In this document: piece after piece, positions 1 to 8,660 of the stretch
Layout: every line of letters starts with the position of its first letter
Position numbering within the stretch: position 1 is the stretch's first letter
Origin: Pedobacter nutrimenti
GTDB taxonomy: Bacteria; Bacteroidota; Bacteroidia; Sphingobacteriales; Sphingobacteriaceae
Assembly (NCBI RefSeq): GCF_003208655.1
Contig: NZ_QKLU01000001.1
Span: forward strand, 806,001 to 870,000
DNA: 64,000 bases
Reading direction: 5' to 3'
Program-made: the position numbers and the translations under genes
Notes under the pieces: generated by a model
The model's database searches: none
The model's input: only the letters and a program-made list of their open reading frames with translations
Told to the model about the DNA's origin: nothing

Positions 1-149
1 CTGTTGGCAAATTTTCTTCTTGACCCGCCTGTTTTACCCTTGCTTATTTCTTCGTACCCAAAATGACTTAATACCCTGGTTAATTCCATCCAGCTAAAGT
101 CTCTTGGCTTTGAATAAAAGCGCTTTAATAATTTGTTTATTTTAGTCAT
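1..149 (-). CDS. HicA-family toxin, 5' part only (runs off the window)
   Basis: The 49 visible codons begin MTKINKLLKRF and continue through SHFGYEEISKGKTGGSRRKF. This matches the N-terminus of HicA-type mRNA interferases, with a double-stranded-RNA-binding-like fold and the conserved G-K-T-x-GSR-x-KF stretch just before the catalytic His region, which lies beyond position 1. HicA toxins cleave mRNA on the ribosome and are neutralised by HicB, usually encoded next to them; the partner would be off-window. The start ATG at 149 lies one base downstream of a TATATTTG -7 element, so the mRNA is probably leaderless. The gene is below normal ORF-calling length because of the truncation. The family call is from motif recognition only. 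Confidence 0.72.
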   Translation of the reverse strand, partial: MTKINKLLKRFYSKPRDFSWMELTRVLSHFGYEEISKGKTGGSRRKFAN

Positions 150-150
150 A

Positions 151-199
151 CAAATATACTCAAAACACTCTAAATGCAACTAAAAAATAGTCGCATTTA
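151..199 (-). promoter_or_regulatory. hicA promoter with overlapping inverted repeat (candidate operator)
   Basis: Read on the minus strand, TATATTTG (plus-strand 151-158) is a perfect Bacteroidota -7 element, with a TTG -33 element 18 bases upstream. The inverted repeat TAAATGCAAC/GTCGCATTTA (171-180 and 190-199, one mismatch) covers the -33 element. Repeats in this position are typical of autoregulated toxin-antitoxin operons, where the antitoxin or the complex binds. Binding is inferred. Confidence 0.55.
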
Positions 200-335
200 A
201 AATACCAATTAAACTATTATCCTTACTGTAATAAATCTATATCCAAAAAACGACATACAGGTCATTTAAAAATAATATCCAACCGGCCTGTAACTACCCT
301 GAGCCATTACCGTCAAAAAGAAAAACCAAATCTAA

Positions 336-1553
336 ATGCTAAAACCTAGCCTGATCATCTCCCTACTTCTGAGCTCCTTTAATCTTTTCGCAAAACCGGG
401 CCTTCCCAGTGACAGTTCCCTGCTCGACAGCCTGGTCAAAAAGAAAACTTTTCTTTTGACCAATGGTAATTTTAACGGCCCGGGCTGGGATATGCTTCGG
501 GATGAAATCAAAAAAGTACAATTTGTAATGGTCGGAGAACAACACGGAATGGCCGAGATCCCCTACTTTACAGGAAAAATAGCCGACGATTTCAAACCAA
601 AAGCCCTTGTTATTGAAATAGACCCTTACTCGGCCGAAGCTTTGAAAAAACTGGCCCTCAAACCCGATACCTGGCCAGCTTATTTTAAGGAAAGGCCTTA
701 TGACATGGCTTTTTACAGCTGGCAGACCGAAATGGAACTGGCCAGAAAAATGCAGCTTCAAAACATAGACATCTGGGGACTTAACGAAATAAATTTTCTG
801 GGCATGGAACGCTTTTTTACCGATCTGGCTGCCCTTACCAAATCTGCAGATAACAAGAAATGGGCACTTTCGATGGCAAAAACGTATAAAGAACACGACA
901 AACCGATCTTTACAGATGAAAAAAGATTTGGGGAATTTGCTGCCTATACCTTAAAAGCAGCCACCATTGACTCTATGGTGACCCGTTTTCACAACGAAAG
1001 CCCAGCCAGTAAAAGAATGCTCAACAACCTTAAACTAAGTATTCCGGCATTTGCGAACAACTACCCAATGCGTGTCAACCTGATGAAAAGAAACTTACTG
1101 AATTACCTGTCTCCAATTCAGACCAAAGATTCCATAAGCCTTCCCAAACTACTTTTCAAATTTGGCGCTAACCACGTTAGCCGTAGTAAGGACATGCTCA
1201 GGGTATATGAAATGGGCAATCTGGCAGACAACCTCGCCGATGCCGCAAATAAAAAGACCCTCCATATTCTCATTGCAGGCAAACAAGGTACTTCCAATTT
1301 TATGGCACCGGTAAACAACAGTGAGGCCATAAAACCTTATATCTGGGTTAAAGATGATGATCTGTCTTCCCTTCATTATTTTTATAACCAGGTTAAAGAA
1401 AACCAGTGGGTAATTTTTGACTTAAGGCCCTTGCGATCGGCACTCGAAAGGAATAAGATCCAGATCAAAGACCCTGATCTTAAGAAATTCATTACCGGCT
1501 TTGATGTGATTGTGTTTTTTGACAAAGTCAGCGGCAACAAATTTATAGAATAG
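336..1553 (+). CDS. Secreted EreA/ChaN-like hydrolase family protein
   Basis: This 405-residue protein has a short signal peptide (about residues 1-19, ending LFAKP). Near residue 67 it carries GEQHGMAEIPYF, followed by ALVIEIDPYSAEAL. The GE-x-HG and E-x-D pattern resembles the metal-site motifs of the erythromycin esterase / ChaN (TIKI/TraB-like) superfamily. It is therefore probably a periplasmic or surface hydrolase of unknown substrate. Macrolide resistance should not be assumed, because such proteins are common and mostly uncharacterised in Bacteroidota. The HAD gene starts 25 bases downstream and may be co-transcribed. Confidence 0.6.
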   Translation: MLKPSLIISLLLSSFNLFAKPGLPSDSSLLDSLVKKKTFLLTNGNFNGPGWDMLRDEIKKVQFVMVGEQHGMAEIPYFTGKIADDFKPKALVIEIDPYSAEALKKLALKPDTWPAYFKERPYDMAFYSWQTEMELARKMQLQNIDIWGLNEINFLGMERFFTDLAALTKSADNKKWALSMAKTYKEHDKPIFTDEKRFGEFAAYTLKAATIDSMVTRFHNESPASKRMLNNLKLSIPAFANNYPMRVNLMKRNLLNYLSPIQTKDSISLPKLLFKFGANHVSRSKDMLRVYEMGNLADNLADAANKKTLHILIAGKQGTSNFMAPVNNSEAIKPYIWVKDDDLSSLHYFYNQVKENQWVIFDLRPLRSALERNKIQIKDPDLKKFITGFDVIVFFDKVSGNKFIE

Positions 1554-1578
1554 CCACAGGGAAACTTACCTTTGCGGC

Positions 1579-2268
1579 ATGAATTCAGAAATTGCCGTTA
1601 TTTTTGATATGGATGGGGTGATCTGTCATACCAATCCATATCATTCCCTTGCCTTCCGTGAGTTTTTTGCCAGCCATCAGCTTTTCCCCACAGAAGAAGA
1701 ATTTGCACAGCACATGTTTGGCAAAAGCAACAGTTACATCCTAAGCCATTTTTTTAAAAGAGCAATAAAGGGTGAAGAATTCAAACAAATGGAAGAAGAA
1801 AAAGAAAGTCTTTTCCGTAAACTCTATGGGCCGCATATAAGCCCCATAGCAGGCATCATGGATTTTATAAACGAGCTTCATCAGAACGGAGTTAAACTTG
1901 GCATTGCCACTTCTGCCCCGGTGGCCAACCTCAATCTGATTTTAACAAAAGTGGCCTTAAGGGATAAAGTAGGCTCCATTCTGGCCAGTGAAGATGTTAA
2001 AAAGCACAAACCGGATCCTGAAGTCTATTTAAAATCAGCAGCAAATTTGGGTGTAAAACCCGAAAATTGTATCGTTTTTGAGGATTCTTATTCCGGGGTG
2101 AGCGCAGCCTTGAATGCCGGAATGCAGGTTGCAGGTGTACTGACCAGCCATACTGCCACAGAACTTCCACCCTGCGGTTTATACCTGAAAGACTACACCG
2201 AATTGTCGTACGGGAAAATCCTTAATTTCCAACAGGCCCGTTTCCGTTCTGCTCAAAAAAATAGATAA
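1579..2268 (+). CDS. HAD-superfamily phosphatase, beta-phosphoglucomutase type
   Basis: The N-terminus IAVIFDMDGVICHTNPYHS contains the HAD nucleophile motif DxD-G-V. Further on come the Ser/Thr motif (IATSAP), the Lys motif (KHKPDPEVYL) and the acidic loop (CIVFEDSYSGVSAA). Together they define a complete 229-residue class IA HAD enzyme with a helical cap, as in beta-phosphoglucomutases and sugar-phosphate phosphatases. It is cytosolic. A TACCTTTG -7-like element ends five bases before the ATG, so it may have its own leaderless transcript besides read-through from the gene upstream. Its 3' end overlaps the convergent XRE-cupin gene by 47 bases. Confidence 0.85.
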   Translation: MNSEIAVIFDMDGVICHTNPYHSLAFREFFASHQLFPTEEEFAQHMFGKSNSYILSHFFKRAIKGEEFKQMEEEKESLFRKLYGPHISPIAGIMDFINELHQNGVKLGIATSAPVANLNLILTKVALRDKVGSILASEDVKKHKPDPEVYLKSAANLGVKPENCIVFEDSYSGVSAALNAGMQVAGVLTSHTATELPPCGLYLKDYTELSYGKILNFQQARFRSAQKNR

Positions 2269-2818
2269 TCAGCATTACCGCTTTTTTATCCGAGAAATTT
2301 TTGGGCGTATGTGGCAGACGTCCGTCAAAAAGAATAGAGTCTCCTTCAGAAAGACTGTATTTCCCGTCTTCAAAAACATAGTCCACCTGACCTGAAAGAA
2401 TATACTTATACTCAAAGGCTTCAGTGACCACCATTGGCCGGGATGCATTGGGTTCCAGTTCCAGCAAAACGATGTCTACTGTAGAATTTTTTATTGTTTT
2501 GGTAAAGATCCTTTGGTACATAAAACCCAGTGCCTGCTCTTTTTCAAAAGAATCGTAATCTTCCTTTCTCCGGACAATAACCGGCGCCAGGGTATTACTG
2601 GCCGAAATGTCTTTAAAAAACTGGTTCAGATCCACCTCCAGGGCACGTATAATATTAACCAAAACCAAAAGAGATGGAACAGTGCGATTATTTTCAATCT
2701 GAGAAATCAGGCCCTTACTGACGCTAACCCGGTCAGCGAGTTCCTGAATAGTGATGTTTTTATCCCTTCGGATTTCTTTAATCCGGTTACTAATGAGTAT
2801 TAATGTATTTTCTTCCAT
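2222..2818 (-). CDS. XRE-family regulator with C-terminal cupin sensor domain
   Basis: I start the protein at the ATG giving MEENTLILISNRIKEIRR, 24 codons inside the longest frame, because the helix-turn-helix begins immediately after. Residues about 10-65 form the XRE HTH (ITIQELADRVSVSKGLISQIENNRTVPS). Residues about 100-190 form a small cupin barrel (YILSGQVDYVFEDGKYSLSEGDSILFDGRLPHTPKNF). HTH-cupin proteins usually bind a small ligand and repress a nearby metabolic operon. It lies just downstream of the SusCD/phosphoesterase unit on the same strand, so it is a reasonable candidate local regulator, but the target is inferred. Confidence 0.85.
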   Translation of the reverse strand: MEENTLILISNRIKEIRRDKNITIQELADRVSVSKGLISQIENNRTVPSLLVLVNIIRALEVDLNQFFKDISASNTLAPVIVRRKEDYDSFEKEQALGFMYQRIFTKTIKNSTVDIVLLELEPNASRPMVVTEAFEYKYILSGQVDYVFEDGKYSLSEGDSILFDGRLPHTPKNFSDKKAVMLIIYFFEQNGNGPVGN

Positions 2819-2904
2819 AGTGATTGGTTGGCCGAAAATACTAAATAAAAGCATAAAATAAGAGGGATAAAGCACCGCTTTACCCCTCAATTTTAACCTT
2901 TTTT

Positions 2905-3843
2905 CTATTTAAAGGATCTGTCTGAGATGATCGGAACTGTAGGATAACCTTTGTAATCAGAACCTGCATAAACTTTGCTCCCGTCCTGGTATACAGAACT
3001 TTTGCCTTTCAGTTTTATACTTCCATCACTGTACACATGAACCAGGGCCCACAAAGGATCTTTACTGTGTGCAAATTCATAGTTTTTGCCTTTCCGGCCA
3101 AACTGGTAAGAAGCGCTGTTGATCTGAACATAATGAATGTCATTGTATATGTTCAGATAGTCTTCATGATTGTGTCCGCTGAAAACAGCTTTAATTTTCC
3201 GGAATCCCGCCTGCTCATTGACTCTTTCAAAAAGCAGGCGCAGCATTGCACCCTCTTTAATTCCGTCCAGGTCATTATCCATCCCCTGATGACAAAAAAC
3301 AAAAACAGGAAGCTTTGTTTCCTCCAGGTCTTTTTCCAGCCAATTGTATTGCTGCTGGCAAATAGAACGCGGATAAGCTTTGCTCGTATCGTTTTCGGGC
3401 CTTTCATTGCCATTTAGGACCACAAAATGATAGCCCTTCAGGTCAAAAGAATAATATTTGCCCTTTGCGTTCCAGAAATCGACCACTTGCTCCTGCGTAA
3501 AGCCACCGTCAACGTCATGATTGCCGATCACATGATATTTCTCTCCTTTAAACCTGTTCCAGGCTTCCATTAAGGCAGCATTGGCGGGTTTGGGTGTACA
3601 AAAATCGCCCATCTGAATAATAAAATCTGGCTTTAGATTGTTCATTTCCTGTGCAAATGCAGTAACCCTTTCCACCCCGTCCCGGATCAGGTCATGGTGC
3701 AGGTCGGTAAGTATACCAAATTTTAAAACTTCTTTAACAGGAGCTTCCAGGGCCAATGCTTCCAATGACAATACATTCAATCCTGCCACCCCGCCCAACA
3801 GCAGGCCTTGTTTTAAAAAAGCTCTTCTTTGTGTGCTTTCCAT
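2905..3843 (-). CDS. Tat-exported calcineurin-like metallophosphoesterase
   Basis: The N-terminus TQRRAFLKQG followed by a hydrophobic Ala/Gly/Leu stretch is a twin-arginine signal (about residues 1-31). The metallophosphoesterase motifs follow: LTDLHHD (metal site), IQMGDF, VIGNHD, FCHQG and FSGHNHED. These account for the five blocks that bind two metals in calcineurin-like phosphatases and phosphodiesterases. The enzyme should act in the periplasm or at the cell surface. It begins one base after the SusD-like gene ends and is surely in the same transcript, so it probably processes the substrate handled by the SusCD system. Confidence 0.88.
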   Translation of the reverse strand: MESTQRRAFLKQGLLLGGVAGLNVLSLEALALEAPVKEVLKFGILTDLHHDLIRDGVERVTAFAQEMNNLKPDFIIQMGDFCTPKPANAALMEAWNRFKGEKYHVIGNHDVDGGFTQEQVVDFWNAKGKYYSFDLKGYHFVVLNGNERPENDTSKAYPRSICQQQYNWLEKDLEETKLPVFVFCHQGMDNDLDGIKEGAMLRLLFERVNEQAGFRKIKAVFSGHNHEDYLNIYNDIHYVQINSASYQFGRKGKNYEFAHSKDPLWALVHVYSDGSIKLKGKSSVYQDGSKVYAGSDYKGYPTVPIISDRSFK

Positions 3844-3844
3844 G

Positions 3845-5353
3845 TTACTTTATTGCCCAGGTAACACCATTCTGATTATCTGCACCAGCAAACTGCCGCT
3901 GTATGGCCGCCTTTAAGTTGGCTGTGTTGACCGTATATTCAATGGTAGGGTATGCCCAGCGCACAGGGATCTGGTTGTTATTGGCATTTGCCGGACCTAT
4001 ATCAAACTTGGGAATACCGGTCCTACGGTAATTATAATACGCCTGTAAACCCGAATTTTCAAAAAAAGCAACATACTTCTGTTCCAGGATCTGTGTTAAA
4101 CCATCTGTGGTATTGCCCATGTAAGCATTTTTAGTCAGGAAAGCTGAAATAACAGTGGGGTTGTTCTGCCCGTAAAACTTAATGGATTCGGTAATGCCCT
4201 GTTCATAATAAGTGGTTGCATTTCCTGTAGCCCATCCCCTGTTGATGCCCTCAGCGAGGTTAAAATTGGTTTCACTGGCACCCAATTGAACACATGGGAT
4301 ACCAGAAGGTGAAGAAAGCCAGTAATCGAAGTTGATCATGCTTAATTTTCCGGCAATGGCCTGGTCTTTTAATGTCGTCTGTAATTCACCAGTTTTACCT
4401 CCTTTAAAGGAGCTGAATTTTGTAGCATAACCCGCATCACCGCTCAATCTTGCTGAATCTGTGGGCAGGGCCACTACAAATAACCTGGGATCGTTCGTCC
4501 TGGTCAGGATATTGACGTAGGTTGCCCCCAGATTGTTCCGAAGGTCATTTTTCAAAACCACCCCATTGGATGGCCACAAAGGGTAATTATTGGATACATT
4601 GGAGGTATTGTACACCAGCTGAAAATTATCTGCGTTGGTCAGGATCAGGGGATATTTTTGCGGGTTGGCCACCATTGAAGCAAACTGTCCCTTGATGTTC
4701 AACTCTGGCGTATCGTCTGCCCTTTTGCTCAGGCCGATCAAAACCCTCAAACGGAACGAATTCACAAGCTTTTGCCATTTGGAAAGATCCCCGTTATAAA
4801 AGAAGTCCCCTTCTACCTTAGTCTGATTGGTCACCAGGGGTGTCAGGTCAGTGTTTGCATCCTCGAGCAATTTCAGGCACTGGTTGTAAACATCTTTCTG
4901 TAAATCGTATTTTGGTGCAAAGTTATTCTCATTTGCACCTTTTAAGGCCTCGCTCATGGGCACATCTCCAAACATATCTGTTGCTGCAATAAAAAAGTAA
5001 GCCCTGAAAAATTTTGCAAGTGCCAGGTAAGCCACGGCCGGTGCGCCTACTTTCTGGGCCTCTATTTCCATACGCTGCACATTTCTCAACTGGGTATAAA
5101 CTCCATAATCAGCGGTCGTCCAGCCATAACTCTGGTTTCCGTAATACGCCTCATTCATCACCATAAACTGATTGTGTCGTTGATCGGTGTTCCAGGGAGA
5201 CTGAGAACTGTTTAAAAGCAAACCGGTAAAAATCAATTTAGGGGCAGCATTTAAAATTGCGGAAGGATCTTTCTGCAGATCTTCCGTTTTTTTGCAGGAT
5301 GAAAACAAAAGTATCATCAGACAAGTAAAAATTGTATATATTTTAGTTTTCAT
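3845..5353 (-). CDS. SusD/RagB-like nutrient-binding outer-membrane lipoprotein
   Basis: I choose the ATG giving MKTKIYTIFTCLMILLFSSCKK, a lipoprotein signal with Cys as the lipidation site; two further ATGs lie 6 and 24 bases upstream, the latter overlapping susC. About 500 residues follow with the helical SusD-like pattern, including a DMFGDVPMSEAL segment and a C-terminal RWAYPTIEYTVN block. SusD proteins form the lid on the SusC barrel and bind substrate at the surface. The gene follows its SusC partner directly. Substrate specificity cannot be read from the sequence; the flanking phosphatases suggest a phosphorylated compound. Confidence 0.88.
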   Translation of the reverse strand: MKTKIYTIFTCLMILLFSSCKKTEDLQKDPSAILNAAPKLIFTGLLLNSSQSPWNTDQRHNQFMVMNEAYYGNQSYGWTTADYGVYTQLRNVQRMEIEAQKVGAPAVAYLALAKFFRAYFFIAATDMFGDVPMSEALKGANENNFAPKYDLQKDVYNQCLKLLEDANTDLTPLVTNQTKVEGDFFYNGDLSKWQKLVNSFRLRVLIGLSKRADDTPELNIKGQFASMVANPQKYPLILTNADNFQLVYNTSNVSNNYPLWPSNGVVLKNDLRNNLGATYVNILTRTNDPRLFVVALPTDSARLSGDAGYATKFSSFKGGKTGELQTTLKDQAIAGKLSMINFDYWLSSPSGIPCVQLGASETNFNLAEGINRGWATGNATTYYEQGITESIKFYGQNNPTVISAFLTKNAYMGNTTDGLTQILEQKYVAFFENSGLQAYYNYRRTGIPKFDIGPANANNNQIPVRWAYPTIEYTVNTANLKAAIQRQFAGADNQNGVTWAIK

Positions 5354-5363
5354 AACCATTTTT

Positions 5364-8300
5364 TTAGAAAGTGACATTTAAATTAAGACCAAAGCTTTTT
5401 ACAGAAGGGGTTTGCAATGAGCCACCGGCAATGAACTGATCAAGGTCCATGTTCCGGGTACCTTTGCCCGTAAAATAAAGCAGGTTCCTGCCCACCAGAG
5501 ATACGCTTGCTCCATGTACAATCTTTGTCCTTTCCAGGAATTTCTTTGAAAAAGTGTAAGTCAATACGACTTCCCTTAGTTTTACATAAGTCCTGCTGCG
5601 CATCAACTCATAGTTGGAACGGTTAAAATTTCTTGCCCAGGTCTGGTACAGCACCGGAACATCATTGGCTGCAAAAATCCTGGTATCCGATATGACATTC
5701 CCATCCTGATCGGTATTTAATGCCCCGCTTACAATTTTAAAACCATCTGTCATCACACTCCCTTTCCAGCTGGTATTGGCCCTGTTTTGCCAGTCCAGCA
5801 GACGGTAAGGGCTATCCGATGCCGGAGCTGTGCCCGAATTCCACTGAGAGTCATCCACCACATTGGCAATTTTTCCACCAAAACGTCCATCAAGCTGGAA
5901 ACTAAAACTAATGTTCTTGTATTTGAAAGAGTTGTTCATACCGGCCACGAAATCATTGTCGCTGTAACCCATTCTGGTTTTATAGGGATTAAGTGCCGGT
6001 AATCCGTTGGTGCCCACAATCATTTTTCCATTGGCATCCCGCTGAAAATCTGTTATAAAATAGCCATCTGCACGGTCCCCTATTTTAATCAGCCCGTCCC
6101 GGTTTAAAACACCATCAATTTTATTTAGCCAGCGGTGGCTGGTGGACCAGTTGGCCACAATGTTCCAGGAAAAATCTGCCGACTTTACCGGATTGGCGTC
6201 AATGGTCAGTTCCAATCCTTTTCGGATATAGGTAAAAGCATTTTTCTGGGTAGAAGTCACTCCTGAGGCCGGGCTCACATCTACGTTTACAATTTTAGGC
6301 CCCTCTACATTATAAAATGCAGCAGCATCAAAGCCTAACCTGTTGTTTAAAAAACGGGCTTCCAAACCCACCTCGGTTGTTTTAACCCTTGCGGCAAGAA
6401 TGTCCGGATTGGTGAGCACCCCGCTATAGGTTACACCTGTATTGTTGTTCCAGCGGGTAGAATAAGGTGTATAGGTTGGGTTTAGCTTGTAAATATCGTA
6501 CTGATTGGTTTCATCAACCAGGTCAGAGGCCACATTCGCATAAGAACCTCTCACTTTCAAATAAGAAATGGCTTTAGGAAGCTCGAGCATCTGGGAAACT
6601 ACCGCACTTAAAGATGCCGAAGGATAAAAATAAGCGTTGTGTTTTTTGGGTAGCGTACTCGATTTGTCATAGCGTCCGGTAAGGTTCAGGAAAAGATAGT
6701 TTTTATAATCCAGATCAATAAGCCCATAGGCACTTGCCACCTGACGCTGACCAAAATCATTTACAGGAACCGAAGGCAATACCGTATTGGCCAGGTCATA
6801 TACCCCCGGTACAATCAGGCCACCATTGGTGCTTGCACTTAAAGAACTTACTTTTACTGATCTCAAATTCCCAAAAACAGAAGATTTAAAACCAAAGTCT
6901 TTAAACTTGTCAGAATAGCTTAAGGAAGCCTCGGTATTGTTTTCCCAGAATTTATCATAGATCTCCTGGTAACCACCCACCTGGTTCACCCCGTCATTGT
7001 AAAAATTACCAGATACCGGGATCTGTTTTGTCCTGCTCCTGCTCCAGGTGCTCACATTTGTCCTCAGGTTAAAATTAAGTTTATCTGTTAGGTCATACTT
7101 CATCAAAATATGCCCGTACAAATCGTCCTTGGCATAACTGTGCAAGTTCTCATAAGCCGTAAAATAAGGGTTGTTATAAATGGTATATTCCCTGTTGTAT
7201 TGCTGAATACCTTCCTGGCCCGGCTTCCAGTAATTTCTAAGGTCCCTGACATCAAAATCTGCACCGCCCCATATATTCATCAGGTACACATAACTGTTGG
7301 GACCATAATTTGCATCCGGGTAATTTGGTGTAACCTGCCTGTTGTAATTGATGTTTGCTTCAAACCTCACTTTTTTCCCTGCATTTAAACCACCTGAGAA
7401 ATTAAAATTGGTACTTCCGAGTTTGGTATTGGGAACTGTTCCTTTCTGGAACATCTGTGAAAGGGAAAGCCTCATTTCCCCCACCTCACTTTTGGTCGAA
7501 ATGGCAATGTTGTTTGTGCTTAAAATACCGTCCCTTAAAAAGTTTTTGAGGTTATCTTTTCCTTTTGCTGTCCATGGAACAGGTACAAGGGCTTTGGTGA
7601 CCGGATCAATAGGGCTGTTGTATTGTGTAATCAATTGTCCTTCAAAGCGGGGCCCCCAGACAAAATAGTCATTGTCATTAATCCCTCCCCCTTTTCCATC
7701 TTTAAAAGCATATTTAAAGTTATCTCCCGCACCATAAGAAGTCTGATAGCCAGGAATGGCATTATAACCGGTTTGTAACTGGGTACTGGAATTAAATTCG
7801 ACCTTAAACCCCTTATCTATTGCAGTTCCTTTTTTCGTGGTGATCAGAATAGCCCCTTTTTGTCCGCGGCTTCCATAAAGGGCCGCCGCATTCGCACCTT
7901 TAAGAACAGAATAACTTTCTATATCGTCAGGGCTTAAATTCCAGGAATCTGAGCTGATCGGCACCCCGTCAACGACAATAAGCACCCCCGATTGTCCCCT
8001 TAAATAAATACCCGGGTCACCAAAAAGGTTCGAACTTGGCGTAATGGTCAAACCAGCCACTTTTCCGGTAAGGGAATTGATTCCATTGGGCTCCCGGGCC
8101 TTGACCAGTTCGCTGCCTTTTACTTCCTGAACGGCATAACCCACCGCTTTTTTATCCTTTTTAATTCCCAGTGCAGTCACAACCACATCGTTTAAAGACC
8201 TGCTGTCACTTTGCAAAACAATGTTCAGACTGGCTGAATTTTCCAGTTTTACCAGTTTGGTCACATAACCAATGGAACGGATTTCAATGGTGTTTCCAAT

Positions 8301-8501
8301 ATCGGCAGGAAGGGTAAAATCACCTTTTAGATCCGTAGCAGTACTCTTTCCCGTTGTTTTATTGATAACTGTTGCACCGGGAACCGCCCCGTAAGCGTCT
8401 GTAATCCTACCGGTGAACCTGGTTTGCGCATACATTTGAAAACTGCAAAGCAGAAAAAAAGCAGTCAGAAAAATGCGCAGCTGATGATAAAATCGTTTCA
8501 T
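5364..8501 (-). CDS. SusC/RagA-family TonB-linked outer-membrane transporter
   Basis: This 1045-residue protein has a signal peptide (residues 1-25, ending MYAQ), then a carboxypeptidase-regulatory-like domain (about 27-110) ending in SLNDVVVTALGIKKDKKAVGY, the hallmark junction of SusC proteins. A plug domain (GINSLTGKVAGL, LIVVDGVPI, VLKGANAAALYGSRG) and a 22-strand-type barrel follow, ending in an aromatic outer-membrane C-terminus (GLNLNVTF). It imports a bulky solute across the outer membrane with energy from TonB/ExbBD. It heads a unit with SusD and a metallophosphoesterase and has an upstream element shared with the phosphatase gene at 8661-9746. Confidence 0.95.
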   Translation of the reverse strand: MKRFYHQLRIFLTAFFLLCSFQMYAQTRFTGRITDAYGAVPGATVINKTTGKSTATDLKGDFTLPADIGNTIEIRSIGYVTKLVKLENSASLNIVLQSDSRSLNDVVVTALGIKKDKKAVGYAVQEVKGSELVKAREPNGINSLTGKVAGLTITPSSNLFGDPGIYLRGQSGVLIVVDGVPISSDSWNLSPDDIESYSVLKGANAAALYGSRGQKGAILITTKKGTAIDKGFKVEFNSSTQLQTGYNAIPGYQTSYGAGDNFKYAFKDGKGGGINDNDYFVWGPRFEGQLITQYNSPIDPVTKALVPVPWTAKGKDNLKNFLRDGILSTNNIAISTKSEVGEMRLSLSQMFQKGTVPNTKLGSTNFNFSGGLNAGKKVRFEANINYNRQVTPNYPDANYGPNSYVYLMNIWGGADFDVRDLRNYWKPGQEGIQQYNREYTIYNNPYFTAYENLHSYAKDDLYGHILMKYDLTDKLNFNLRTNVSTWSRSRTKQIPVSGNFYNDGVNQVGGYQEIYDKFWENNTEASLSYSDKFKDFGFKSSVFGNLRSVKVSSLSASTNGGLIVPGVYDLANTVLPSVPVNDFGQRQVASAYGLIDLDYKNYLFLNLTGRYDKSSTLPKKHNAYFYPSASLSAVVSQMLELPKAISYLKVRGSYANVASDLVDETNQYDIYKLNPTYTPYSTRWNNNTGVTYSGVLTNPDILAARVKTTEVGLEARFLNNRLGFDAAAFYNVEGPKIVNVDVSPASGVTSTQKNAFTYIRKGLELTIDANPVKSADFSWNIVANWSTSHRWLNKIDGVLNRDGLIKIGDRADGYFITDFQRDANGKMIVGTNGLPALNPYKTRMGYSDNDFVAGMNNSFKYKNISFSFQLDGRFGGKIANVVDDSQWNSGTAPASDSPYRLLDWQNRANTSWKGSVMTDGFKIVSGALNTDQDGNVISDTRIFAANDVPVLYQTWARNFNRSNYELMRSRTYVKLREVVLTYTFSKKFLERTKIVHGASVSLVGRNLLYFTGKGTRNMDLDQFIAGGSLQTPSVKSFGLNLNVTF

Positions 8502-8517
8502 AATTTGTTCGTTGTTT

Positions 8518-8581
8518 GTTTAGCAAAACTAAACTTAGTTTATAATCATACTGATAAACTTTTGTTAAGTATTTGTAAACA
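8518..8581 (-). promoter_or_regulatory. susC upstream composite element (copy 1)
   Basis: The block 8518-8534 (GTTTAGCAAAACTAAAC, itself an inverted repeat GTTTAG/CTAAAC) is followed 46 bases away, start to start, by GTTAAGTATTTGTAAACA at 8564-8581. The same two blocks, at exactly the same distance, lie upstream of the phosphatase gene at 9768-9831. On the minus strand the first block contains TAGTTTTG, a -7 consensus match. The shared arrangement points to common regulation; the regulator is not known. Confidence 0.65.
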
Positions 8582-8613
8582 AAGACTTTATCCAGGGCCA
8601 CCAAATAAAAAAG

Positions 8614-8639
8614 CCCAATCCATTTTTAAGCGGATTGGG
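8614..8639 (-). terminator. Rho-independent terminator of the phosphatase gene
   Basis: The arms CCCAATCC and GGATTGGG pair around a ten-base loop, and the minus-strand transcript runs into a U-rich tract (plus-strand AAATAAAAAAG). It lies 22 bases past the stop of the gene at 8661, so it separates that gene from the susC unit. Confidence 0.8.
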
Positions 8640-8660
8640 TGAATTATTTTTATTGGGAAT

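Noticed and set aside
363..896. Long minus-strand frame opposite the EreA-like gene
   Set aside because: It is a shadow of the plus-strand gene, whose signal peptide, motifs and codon pattern are better.
336..1553. Macrolide esterase (resistance) reading of the EreA-like gene
   Set aside because: The similarity is limited to superfamily motifs, and such secreted proteins are common in Bacteroidota without a resistance role.
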